Shown here piece by piece: positions 46,594 to 57,894 of a stretch of 64,000 bases of DNA. Numbering within the stretch: the first letter of the stretch is position 1; each line of letters opens with the position of its first letter. A model generated the notes under the pieces. It saw only the letters and a program-made list of their open reading frames with translations. It was not told the DNA's origin and did no database searches. This stretch comes from Lepturacanthus savala (taxonomy: Eukaryota; Chordata; Actinopteri; Scombriformes; Trichiuridae). A program made the position numbers and the translations under genes. Location: NCBI GenBank assembly GCA_030544235.1, contig CM060470.1, positions 25,795,098 through 25,859,097 on the forward strand. Direction: 5' to 3'.

Positions 46594-49500
46594 ATGGCTG
46601 CGATGTTTACGTGTTGTCTAAACTGCTGCGGAGATGGCGGAACCGGGCATATCCCCCTCAAAGAAATGCCCACCGTTCAGCTAGACACTCACCACATGGG
46701 TAAATAAGTTTGTGCTTGACTGTCACCTGTGACGTGTCCGCGCGGTATGTGTCCACACGCGCAGTTATCTGTGTCTGTGATACGGTTTGCTACTTCCGCC
46801 GTTATCGTTAGCTAACCGCTAGCAGCTTGTGTTGTAAGTTAATGTATTTATTAATGTCTGTTTTGGTGACATGGAGTAAGGTGAGTGCCCATTGTGTGTT
46901 GTATGGTTTAACATTAGCATACTTGCTACATGGCTACAGGGGCGTAGGTTTCGTTTGAACGTTGGGGGGAGGGTAATATTAATTCTAGGTCTCCTCTCCC
47001 AGGAAATTACTACTATCAGTTATTTTCCCTCAATTTCACTTCACCAATTTGTATCTTTCTGCATCAGTTTATGTTACAACGTCTTTATTCAAAGACAAAT
47101 CTAGGAAACCAACTGACATTTCTAAAATTAAATAGTATAACTTATTATGTATTTATTGTGTTATTTAAGCGTTCTCTTTTAGATCAAATATTCCCATTTA
47201 ATGTTATCCCTGCCGACTCAATACACATATGTAAAGGAATGTAAATGCTTCTATTTTTTCCAAATTAAAGTTGTTAATGTCTTTATTTGGGGAGACAAAT
47301 GGACCTTATAAATATAGAGGGAATGTAAAATCTACACCTATACATGGTTATCATTTTATTGAATACATTGTGACTTGGTAATAAATAGACAGGGCAAACA
47401 ACAAACAGGACACATTGAAATCTGAGCCCTTTGCTTCTTCAACTTATATGGTTAATACATGTAATAAGATTAACATTACAGATGTGTCCCGCTTGATAAA
47501 ATGTAAAGCTCTCCTCTAGACTCTTGTTATGAATATTCATTTGTGTCTATGATTTTTCACACAAATAATACTAATACACAGAATTCACACAGCTTGTTAA
47601 ATGTGAAATGTGTGTAAAGATGTTTATTGTTGTACAAAAGATGTCCCCTTCTTTACTGTAAAGTCCATTATCAGTGTTCCTGCACTGGAGGTTGTGTGTT
47701 TGACTGTGATTGGCTTCTACACTTCCACTGTAGTAGTAGTATTTATTTAGTCACTTCGTCATTAGGCAAGGCAGGTTTATTTGTATGGCACATTTCAACA
47801 ACAAGATAATTCAAAGTGCTTTACTTAAAACATTAAAAGTCTCAAGATAAATTCAAAAACAGTTGATTGAAAGGGGACCAATCACAAATTAATTAAAATT
47901 AAATAGCAGCAGCAAATAGAAGTCTTGTGGGACATATAAACTGAACGCTGCTTCTCCATGTTTAGTTCTGACTCCTGACTTTGACTCAGGACCTCAAAAC
48001 TGGAGTGATATGATCTATTTTTTAGTCTTAGTGAGGACTCAAGAGGCAGTTGTCTGATTGACCTTTTAGAGAGACCTGTAAAGACCCCGTTACAGTAGTC
48101 AAGTCTACAGTCTACAATAAAAGCATAGACAAGCTTTTCCAAGTCTTGCTGAAACATAAGGCCTTTAATCTTCGATATATTCTTCAAGTAATAGTATGCT
48201 GACTTTGTGATAGTTTTAATGTGACTGAAAGCTATCAGTCACATAGTCTGAGTCTAGTTTCATTTGTGGGCTTTAACATCACCGATTGAAGCTGAGCACT
48301 CACTTTTAATCATTGCTCTTTGGCTCCAAAAACAATTACCTCAATTTTGTCTTTGTTTAATTGGAGAAAGTTATATTTTTGTTTCAATATTTTCACCCTG
48401 TATAACATTCAGAATTTCTAAAAATAAATCATTGGTCATAAAAGCAGAAAATTAAATGAAAAATATGAAAGACAATGTGTCAATATCCTCCTTTATAGTA
48501 TCACAAACAAACAAATTTTAAGCTTGTTTGAATATTTGAATTATACACTGATTTAAATATCATAAAAGTAGACTGTCCCTTTTCCATAAGGAAACAATTA
48601 CAGCTGTGTTCTTCATCGTTTTCATGGACACTGAATAAATAGGGCTGCACAGATACTATAACAATTAAATTATTTGACATATTAGTTTTTAGATTTTTTT
48701 GGTTCTTATCTATAAAAGAGACTACAAAACATGTGGGCAACAATATTATCGTACTTATTCAGTATGTTAATGGAAAATGGTCAGTTATTTGTACTCAAAC
48801 ATCAAATATGGTATGAATTGTACATGTTTGTACTACAATATGTATTTTTGCTTTTGTTTTGCAGGCACAGATGTTGTTATTGTCAAGAGTGGGCGGAGGA
48901 TATGTGGTACTGGGGGCTGCCTGGCCACTGCTCCCCTGCACCAGAACAAAAGTTATTTTGAGTTTAAGATCCAGTCCACTGGTAAGCTCTCAGCTTTCAG
49001 CCGATTGACCACCCACTTTCACTACCCTTTGTGCTGCTTTTCTGTGATAGATTGCTATTTTCTGGTACATTCTTAGTGGGGGAGGGTATTGATTCAGACA
49101 CAGTTTTTAGTAGCTTGGTAACCATCTTGTGACTGCATGCTCACTAGTGTAATTTTGTTCACTTACAAGTAATGCATTTGACAAGCACGAGAAATTTGCT
49201 CTCTTCCATAAATGTTCTTAAGCGAGGCACTTATTCAGTTCCCATCATGCAACTCCACACAGACTGGTTTTAGTACGTAACATCTTGCCTGTATATTTGT
49301 CTCGCAGCTGGGCTTTTGTCATAAGAAAGAATGGATTTTAATCTTTGTGCTTTAAAGTGTTTCGAAACATCAGATGCTCATTGTTGGCCTTTGTGTTTAG
49401 GTGTGTGGGGAATAGGTGTGGCCACACAGAAAGTGAATCTTAATCAAGTGCCTTTGGGCAGAGACACAAACAGCCTAGTCCTCAGGCATGATGGGTCTGT

Positions 49501-52500
49501 GTACCACAACAATGAAGAGAAGAATCGCTTACCTGCAAACAACCTCCCTCAGGAGGGGGACATTGTTGTAAGTGCAAAATGTCTTTTATTTGATTCTGAA
49601 TTTAAATTTGATGATCCAATCTTTCAATCACTAGAGTGTTTCCAGCTGTCTGTAACATTCAAAATAAAAAAAAAAATGTTTGTTTTTTTTCAATACATTT
49701 TTTCAATTAATTAGCACTACAGCTGGGCGATATTAACTAAAATCAATGTCATGATTAAATGTCACATTAACAGCTCTTCATCTATCGTGACTATGAAAAT
49801 CGGTAATCTATTTATAAAGCAAGGAGCTTTATAAATCGCTCCTTGCTTTATAAAGCAAGGTGTGTCTGTGGCTCGTATATCTCTCTGCTTGTCAGATCAA
49901 CCTCAGCTTTCGCTTGCACATGGTACAATGGTGTGTATCCTTTTTGTGGATTTTTTAAAAATACATATCAAAAACATCAATATTATTATTAAAAGTGACC
50001 TGCAGTAGCACTTTTGTTACAGTATAAAGTTATGTATCACGGCTCCTCCTTATGTTGCTTTTTAGCACTTTCATTACAATTCAAAGCTCTGTTCTCCTGT
50101 TTCTTCCTGCACTGATTGTGCAGCTGACGTGATGAACGTATTCAGGAGCAAGTGTGAAGTAAGAGATTGGAATACATAATACCTACGGGCACTGCACCAG
50201 TATTATAAATGAAGATGAATAACTTGTATAAATAAATGAATAACACAATCTACTTCAGCCTCCAAACTATGGTCATGAAGTACAGGGAATAAGTCTATTA
50301 CAACTGCAGGGCTAATTTGTAGCTAACTTTAGTGTTAACCATGTCAATAGCTGCTGGTATATTCAGGAACTCTGCTCAGATCTTGAGCTTTAGTATTTAT
50401 TTTCAAAGTATCTCACGACTGAATCTGCTCCGATGGTCAGCACGCCTGCTTCTCCAAAACTCTGAACAAACATATCAATATGACTAGTAGTAGATCGGTT
50501 AGAGAGTCCTAATGTCAATTGAACTGGTTAAAAAACTGGAATCATTTAAGGCAAGCCAGCTGGTTTCTGGTCCAAAGATAGCGGTGCAGACTAAAGGTGT
50601 TATGCTAATGGTTTGGGAGTTTAGTCTGGAACTGTCTCACAGTCCTTCGACAGGCATGTGACCTTAGATAATGTGTATTTACATAACCTTAATCAACCCT
50701 ATCAGACTAATCATCTGCCTGTTGGAACAGGCTGGCTTACAGGTCCCATGAGACAGGAGAATTTGGTAATGTGACCTGATAGCCTGCTGCTTATGCATAC
50801 ACACTTTTGTGCATTTTAACTTGAAGCACATTGAGTTTCTGCCCGTTAAATGAAATGTGCTATATAAATAAACATAACTTAAACTGCTTTTTGGCATCAA
50901 TTCGTAGATAATGAAACTGGATTTTTTTTATAGATCTTGTCGTATTATGAGCAATGTTTGGCACATTGTACTTGATACAATAAAAAACAAATATTGCTTT
51001 CCCTATTCCCAAACCTAAAATACAAACAAATTCATTTCATTCCAAGTCATGCTCATTTTGTGACACTGTTATGTAGCTGCTGAAGAAGAGTGGACAACTG
51101 AAATATCTTAAAGCTACAACTACTAGAACTTAAACCTACTTTGGCTGCCCAGTTGTGAGCTATACTTAATGTGAGCTATACTAGAAACAACTCACCTCAT
51201 ATGGCATACTGCCAACTGAGGAACTGTGCAGGAATACGCTTTTGTACAGAGATTTATTTTTGTCACCAAGACCCAAATTCAGGTCAGTAAAACAGTTATC
51301 AGTGTTGCCCTGTGTAGCTCATGAGCAACTGTAATACATCTGTATGTCATGCCTTCTGTCTGTTTGCATAGGGTAGGGTAGCATAATAGTGTTTTTCACA
51401 TAACTTTTTTATTTTATACCACCACCAATGATAACCTCATAAAACTGAGCACATGTACTTTGTTCAGGCAGATTTTATTCAATAACAAGTTAATTTGGTG
51501 AATCAAGAGGTTCCCTAAATTAATTTGATTTGCATAAATATACAAGAGGCTGCCACCACTAAGTGATGCATCTACATCTAATATTCAGACATGGACTGTA
51601 AATTATATGAGAGCAAATGCCAGTCAATGACCACAGTTGTGACTAATAACCTGGAGGGTCATGTGGGATGGTGTGCAAACCACACATGCAAACAAATTCA
51701 GACATTATTCAACAGTGACATATTTTCAGTATCCAATTTGACACCGGTTGTATGTGACTAATTTTGACTAATAACACACACTTCAAAGTAATCTTGGCAA
51801 AATAGTGTAATTTAGACATGATACTGATTTTCAGCAGATGACAGTTCTGATGTTTAAGATTTCCTTGATGTTATTTAAGTCCCTTTTTGTATCCGACTCT
51901 TACTGCTCGTGAAGTGTCATACATTTTGAATAAACAGGCTAGACATTGATTGTATTTAAGGCAGGTTTAATTGTTTGATCATATATGCTTGCAAAAAATG
52001 ATGATTCTTTTCATGGTATTTGTCTTTATCAGGGCATCACATATGACCATGTGGAGCTGAATTTATATCTGAATGGAAAGAACATGCATTGTCCTGCCTC
52101 AGGAATCCGAGGCACTGTATACCCTGTTGTTTATGGTAAGTATATGTGTTGGCTTTCTATGCTACTATACCAAGGTTTGTTAATCTTGGATTAATTTGGG
52201 ATAATATGTTTTTTTTAGCTAAACTGCTTTCAGAGATGACATTATAGTAGTCACATTTGTATTCCACTAGAGAGCAGTATTTATACATTTACAACATCAC
52301 AAACTTATACTAGGCTATTGGTTGTGTTTGTGGTAGACCACTTAAAATGAGGTTTTTATTTGCATATTTGGCTATAAAAAGATTCTGCACAGTCAGTTGC
52401 ATTTTTGCTGTATTTTAAAGCACTGCTAATACTTCTGAGCTAGAAAATACATCTGTATTGGAAAAAGGCACACTGGATGTTTTCATAGTCGTCATCTCAA

Positions 52501-55500
52501 ACTTTCCAATTTTGTATTTAGTTGAGCTGTATATTTATTAAATAATATGATGTTTAAGGGGCAAAACCAACGGTTTCAGATGTAATCATTACTTAAGTAG
52601 TTTTTAGTTAGTATTTGCATGAACTGTAATCCCTTATGGAAATAGGCACCTACTCCACCCTTACCTCCATAAGAACTCTTTGTTAATGTGACTGTGACTA
52701 CCTATGCCTCATTGAATATCAAAGATGCCATAGACTGTAGACAGGGTATCTGTCCTCCTGCCCTCAAAAATGTCGTTCTTCTTGTTCCTTCAATTGGATA
52801 TTGGAGCTTCACTCTGCAGAATGATGTATGTGCAGAGTTTGTCACCAAAAGGCTGTTTCACATTTATGATGTCTTAAAATATAGGTGACACTCAAATTCA
52901 GGATTCCTGTCTATAACCTGTAATTACGGATTTCCTTAAAGTTCGACTGCCTATGCATCATATTAATGCAGTGGTTAAATCATTACACATTAATTCACAA
53001 ATCTTTCTTCAGTCTCATTTCTATTTTGGGGGGTATTTTTGTAGCCTTCTGTATGTTTGGCCCAGTTTTCCACAGATTGCGAACTACTCTCGCAATTTTC
53101 CCTCTTCAGGGAAGAAGTAAGGTTTTATTATCCGTTTTGTATTTGCTAGAATCTGGGCGGTACCGTCTGTCCTTGTTTTTAGTGTGGCAAAGCTGCAGAA
53201 GACAGTATACTGTTACTGTGTCACTAAATGGACAAAAAGTGGAGCAGGAACACAGGGAGGAATTACCTATGTAGCAGAGGGAGGGATCACCTATGTAGCA
53301 GCTCGTCTGCATAAGAGAAAGTGTCTGTTATGATGCCCAACCTAATGTTGTAAAAGGGCGGTTTGATTCCTGGCTATTCCAGGCTCGTGTGGAAGTATCC
53401 TTGGGCAAGATACTTAATCCATCTGGTGAGCGGTTGGCACCTTCCATAGCAGCCACTGCCATTAGTGTATGAATGTCTGTGAATGGGTGGATGAACACTT
53501 GTAGTGTGAAGTGCTTTGAGTGGTCAAATAGACTAGAAAGACACTATATAAATGCAGTCCATTTAATGTTTTCCCATTATGCAATCTTATTTTCTGACCT
53601 CAATAAAGTATATAGCAGTTAGTCTGACATGCAGGTTCATCACATTTAATTAATTTTCTATCAGAACTCCTTTGCCAACAATTGTAGCTTAGAAAATGCC
53701 ATGTCACTGATGTTTTCCTTATCCTAAATGTTCCAGTACTAGTCTTTTGTCTTCAATAGCTTTTAAGGTTATATCATATTAAGCTCTGAAATGGCAGCAT
53801 TAAAAAGGACATATTACTTTGTTTTGAGTTCAGGTCTTAAAAAGCATTAGATATTATTTTAAAAAGGGACATCCTGCACGATTTACCATTTTTTCTGTTG
53901 TTGAGTTAGGTCTCTTATGAGACTGAATAAATATTAAACATTGATTTATACTGGTAATGGAAAATCCTAAAATAGTGAGTGGCCTACTCCAAAAATAAAA
54001 AGCTTTCACTAAATTAATTCCATGAGCTGCAGCAGTAGCATCAATTTTGTTGTTCCTCTTTTGAAAGAATTTTTCTTATCTTGTTCAGTATTGACAAATT
54101 ATATTCTGATGTCATTTATAACAATGTTAATTTTGTTTTATCTAGAACTCGTTTTCCAGTGAATGCTCCTGAATTGAACAAATTGAACCTCAGACCAGTG
54201 AACATCACATGTCCTGTCACCAAATCTCAAACTGATTAGAACTGGTGTTCTACTTGAGGCACCACAGTACTGTTGATGTGCCAGTTAGATCAAGAGTGTG
54301 TGGGTCAAACTGACAAACCAAAGAAACTTACCAATGTAATACTTTAGTTCAAATAATTGCTTTTATGAAATGATTGATGACTAATTTCTGAAGAAGAATA
54401 AATTACTTGGCAGAATAAATAATGAGCTTTTAACATTTGCTTTTTGTCATATCACTTCTCCTGAGTAAGATACAACATAAAAATCAAATCAGCTTGTGAA
54501 TTAAAAGTAGGGAAAAATGATTAAACCATCAATTCTGCTTGACCTACCGGTGGGTCTATCGCCACAGACGTGATGTTTTTCATTGTTTCTAATAAATTCC
54601 AATCTTCAAAACTCAAATAACAGTTCCAATCAAATTGGTTACAGCAGTTGTTATCAGCAAACCCCAGCATATTCTTGTAAGAATCTCTAGGTAGGATGGT
54701 TTTCTATGTTGAAACAAATGATACTCAAAACAGGTGATGCCAGACTGAAATAGTTATTTCCTTGAAGCTCCTTAAAATCTATTTTCTATTTAGATTTGTA
54801 GTGGGATTTGCATGAAAGATATGAGGTGTGTGTATTTGTCTGTGCTCATCTGATTTTAAGTGGGCAGGGTTTGGTTGGGAAAAAAAGTGATGTCACATAC
54901 TTGCACCAATCAGAATGTAGGAATATTTGAATCAAAATATAGTTTTAAATGTTGGGTTGTTGCGTGTGTGGGCAGGCCCTGTCAATGAAATCTGATCAAA
55001 AACACACACACGCATCCACACACACACGATGAAGCTGATTCGCTGGCATTTTTTGAGTTTATATCAGATGTATACCAGATCATTTTCGTTAGTGTAGTTC
55101 AACATAATTATAGAAATGTTCAACTAAGGTTTCTGGGCATTTAATTTAAATATAACACCATGAACTGAATGTGAAGGTTCAGCTATCGAGCTGTATCACA
55201 TCATGCCAGATGCTTTCTGTCCACACTCAATCTGCATTATGCACTTCTGTTACATCATGTAAGCAAACCGATCTGCTGTATGCTAACATTAACCACTCAA
55301 GTAACGCATGCTTAAGTAGGCTACTTGCTATCTTCCTCATTTGCGCTTTTAAAATAAAACACACATTTATGTTGTGATTAAATAACCAGAACTTGTAGCT
55401 TCCATTCAGGACACAGTAAAAATGTGAGTAAAATCTGTATTTAAGAGGTTTACATGTGCTTAATAATAATTTTTTTTTGTTCCAGTGGATGACAGTGCCA

Positions 55501-55583
55501 TCTTAGACTGCCAGTTTAGTGACTTCTATCACACGCCTCCACAAGGATTTGAGAAGATCCTCTTTGAACAACAAATCTTCTGA
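46594..55583 (+). CDS. spryd7: Spryd7, SPRY domain-containing protein 7
   Basis: Five coding exons join to an open frame of 196 residues, the same length as human SPRYD7 (CLLD6/C13orf1). They are 46,594-46,699, 48,865-48,981, 49,401-49,567, 52,033-52,135 and 55,486-55,583. All introns are GT-AG and the phases fit (GGC, GGT and GTG codons split by introns 1, 2 and 4; intron 3 phase 0). Recognisable segments in order: cysteine-rich N-terminus with CCLNCCGDGGTGHIPLKEMP, then GTDVVIVKSGRRICGTGGCL, SYFEFKIQSTG and VWGIGVATQKVNLNQVPLGR. These are followed by HNNEEKNRLPAN, GITYDHVELNLYLNGKNM, CPASGIRGTVYPVVYVDDSA and the C-terminus FEKILFEQQIF. The protein is essentially one SPRY/B30.2 fold without RING or B-box, probably a protein-interaction module. 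Its molecular role is poorly known, and the near-identity to human implies strong constraint. Confidence 0.98.
46935..46990. repeat. Possible transposon terminus in spryd7 intron 1
   Basis: The segment caggggcgtaggtttcgttt followed by a G-run resembles the terminal sequence of non-autonomous DNA elements common in fish. Opposite end and target duplication were not found, so this is only a hint. Confidence 0.25.
47765..48370 (-). mobile_element. L2-like LINE 3' fragment in spryd7 intron 1
   Basis: On the minus strand an FLQLNKDKIEVIVFGAK-like segment (about 48,370-48,320) is followed by NISKIKGLMFQQDLEKLVYAF and RLDYCNGVFTGLSKRSIRQL (about 48,180-48,060). These are the C-terminal reverse-transcriptase blocks of the same family as the LINE at 14.7-16.0 kb. 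The 3' tail (complement of aaggcaggtttatttgtatgg and aattcaaagtgctttac at 47,766-47,824) matches too. Frameshifts and 5' truncation show it is dead. It is antisense to spryd7. Confidence 0.85.
49720..49860. repeat. Interspersed repeat core with hairpin, spryd7 intron 3
   Basis: agctgggcgatattaac at about 49,722 is the start word of a very common fish interspersed repeat. Inside it tttataaagcaaggagc (49,811-49,827) and gctccttgctttataaa (49,838-49,854) form perfect 17-base arms around a 10-base loop. Family and full extent were not determined. Confidence 0.5.
50640..50885 (+). repeat. Retroposon tail-like sequence, spryd7 intron 3
   Basis: The end, aagcacattgagtttctgcc then atgtgctatataaataaac, has the form aagcactttgag...gtgctatataaataaa of fish LINE/SINE 3' tails. 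No coding domain remains. Confidence 0.45.
50890..52032. other. Remainder of spryd7 intron 3
   Basis: No repeat, RNA gene or alternative exon could be recognised in this AT-rich stretch. Confidence 0.4.
53341..53574 (+). repeat. tRNA-derived SINE (V-SINE-like), spryd7 intron 4
   Basis: ggtttgattcc at 53,360-53,370 matches a pol III B-box (GGTTCGANTCC) with one change. It is followed by ttgggcaagatacttaatcc, then gtatgaatgtctgtgaatgg, and the tail aagtgctttgagtggtc ... ctatataaatgcagtccattta. This order (B-box, central domain, LINE-like tail) is that of fish V-SINE-type elements. The A-box half is missing or decayed. Confidence 0.75.
53575..55485. other. Remainder of spryd7 intron 4
   Basis: AT-rich sequence with a short (CA)n at about 55,003-55,028. 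No recognisable gene or exon; the 68-codon frame at 55,171-55,377 has no family character. Confidence 0.4.
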
Positions 55584-56680
55584 AGGCGCACCTCAGCCCC
55601 TCTTTAAGTTGTCGTCCTCCCATATCTATCATAACAATCTCTGTGACACTACTGTTTGACCTTGATTGGATAATGTCATTATGTGTGGCTCGAACGACTC
55701 TTCTTTTGTTTTCCCTGATTGTCTCGTTATGCTGCTCTGGATAGATGTTGGAGTGTCCTTGAAGGAATGGAGATTTCTAATCATTGCTTGGTTCTGTTGG
55801 GTTGGTACAGACTGTGTTCATGGAAAATTGTCCATTTTTTTGACCTTGTGTCAGTGGTAATAACCTTGTATTAACTGAAACAATTTGAGTTGCTGCTTAC
55901 ACTCTGAATCTGTGTATAGATGCCAGACAGTGGATGTAATGGTCAAATATTCCAATTTTTCAGGATCAGAAGCCATGTTTATTGACACTTCTTCATACTT
56001 CTGTTTATGAATATTCAACATACTGACACTCAGAACAGGCCCATATATTTATTCTTTTTTTGAAAGATCAAAATTTCTCTTTGGTATAATGACATGTCAT
56101 TTTTGACCACTGTAGACCAGTGGAGGGTCAGCTGTCAATATAGAATATCCCATTCACTTTTATGCTGCCTTTTTTAATTGGAAAAACAATTAAAAGTGGG
56201 TATATTCCCTTATGTTTTTGTCACTATTTATACATTGAGTTAAAACATAAATGTTTAAAAATGGTATCACCCATACACAGGGGCACATTCCATGGGACAG
56301 CAAGGGTCAGAGGTTGACCTTTTACTGAGGTGACAGTGCTGTAAAATGTTTTACAAAGATAAATATTTCTTACATGTCCGACACTAATATGCATCTATTT
56401 ATATATCACTTATATGAACAGCCCTTTGGTTGGTCTCCCGTATATCATTTTGAAAATCTTTATGGTGTATAACAGAATATAACCAGAGCTGGTGCTGGCT
56501 GTCTCTGATTAGAGATATCATATGGGTAACGATGTCAATCTGTTGTGTTGTATTGGCATTGCATATCCGCTGCTCAAATGTTTTAAATATTTCAAATGCT
56601 TGTCTTTGTTTGCACTAATGATGTTATTGTACAAATTGCAAATTCTCTTGATTCATTAAAGATTTGTGTTTGGAGGCATC
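55584..56680 (+). terminator. spryd7: spryd7 3' UTR and polyadenylation region
   Basis: After the stop codon about 1.1 kb without a strong frame leads to ATTAAA at 56,655-56,660, followed within 20-30 bases by a T/GT-rich stretch (gatttgtgtttgg, then attttttt). This is the common signal variant with a plausible downstream element. Earlier use of other sites is possible. Confidence 0.55.
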
Positions 56681-56719
56681 ATTTTTTTCTGAGTTATTTT
56701 GTCTTAAGGCTGTAGTAGA

Positions 56720-57600
56720 GTTGCTTATCAGAATCATCTTTATTGACCAAGTGTGTTTACAAGGAAATTGACTCCGTTTCAGTGGCTCTCAATGTATTTA
56801 CACAAAATAAGACAACAATCTTCAGAAAGACATGCAAGGAATGCCTTTAACCATGTGATATCATTTCTGTGAACTGTTACCAGGATACAAACAGCGCAGT
56901 GATAAGTGAAGAGTCCGAAAATATTAAATGGTTAAAAAAAAGGCCATCTACACTGTTAAAGGGGCCTAACAACACTTTTCAGTGTGTGTAAATATTTAGG
57001 CCCCTTACTTATACTTACTTATTTTGTATTGTTGCTGAAACCATTTTTAAACAACTGGTTATAATGTCACAACAAGAGTGGAAGTTAATAGTAACCACCC
57101 CTGGATCCACTTAGCCACCCCTCCTGGTGTCTCATAAGGCCTGTTTCCACTATGTGCTATGATAAAGGATGGAATGGTATGCTTATTTTATTGTTTCCAT
57201 TACCTGGGACTCGTTACCATTTTAGTAACCCTTTTGGTTAGGGTACCTAGTACACAGGACCGGTGTACAGGGTACACAGTGTAAATGTAAAGCTGTCCAT
57301 TACCATCCCAATCGGTACTGTACCATACCACACTGACAGTGGAAATGAGGCTATATTTCTGTCTGACTCTAACTCTATAACGTCACCAATCACCACAGTA
57401 GAAGGAGGGGAGACAGGGTGTTTCAGTGTGAGTGTGTGAGAAGGCAAACTGCATTGCTGCTACAGGTTAGGTGTTTTTCCATAAAGATAACATGGAAATA
57501 TAAATATGGGGTACCATGTGTCACCAGGGTACAAACATAGCAAAGAAAAGAGTGAAATAAATATTAAATAGTGAAAATACACACACACTCTTAATGCACA
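56720..57600. repeat. Composite interspersed repeats upstream of kpna3
   Basis: At 56,733-56,800 the segment agaatcatctttattgacca ... ggaaattgactccgtttcag ... tctcaatgta is a frequent fish repeat. The words accaggatacaaac (56,879) and accagggtacaaac (57,522), each followed by a similar ttaaat-type context, suggest one copy split by the MITE-like element at 57,136-57,354. No coding domain is present. Confidence 0.5.
57136..57354. mobile_element. MITE-like element
   Basis: The left end aaggcctgtttccactatg and the complement of the right end (tagcctcatttccactgtc) form imperfect terminal inverted repeats of about 18 bases. The interior is rich in ggtac/gtacc words (ggtacctagtacacagg, cggtactgtaccatacc). 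This is the pattern of a small non-autonomous DNA transposon. The target duplication is unclear. Confidence 0.5.
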
Positions 57601-57679
57601 AAAAATTAATTTGGGCTGCACGACGACTTCGCGTTAGAGGATTTTGTTTGTGCTCAATAAATCCTGGTTGAATTTATTA

Positions 57680-57894
57680 TTACTGCGTCGAGGAAGCTGT
57701 GGAAAGCAGGACAGCCCATGCAGGAGGTAGATATGCATGAACTCCGCCCCTCACTCTGCGATCCGTTACGTCCTCATCCTCCCCCTCTCTCCGGAGCCCG
57801 CAGCAGCAGCAGCAGCAGCAGAGGAGCTGCCGTGCCTCGTTTCTCACGGAGGAGATCCCAAAAAGCCGGAGCAACAGCGAAACCCCGTACAGCC
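57680..57894 (+). promoter_or_regulatory. kpna3: kpna3 promoter / 5' UTR with (GCA)7
   Basis: A CpG-rich pyrimidine-rich block precedes the start codon, with a (GCA)7 trinucleotide run at 57,800-57,820 and an acaacgg-like purine-rich leader. In-frame upstream ATGs at 57,718 and 57,733 have no stop before the kpna3 start. No TATA box is evident. The transcription start is not visible. Confidence 0.6.

Noticed and set aside
53360..53370. tRNA-like B-box
   Set aside because: The A-box half and cloverleaf are missing and the sequence continues into a SINE tail, so it is a SINE and not a tRNA gene.
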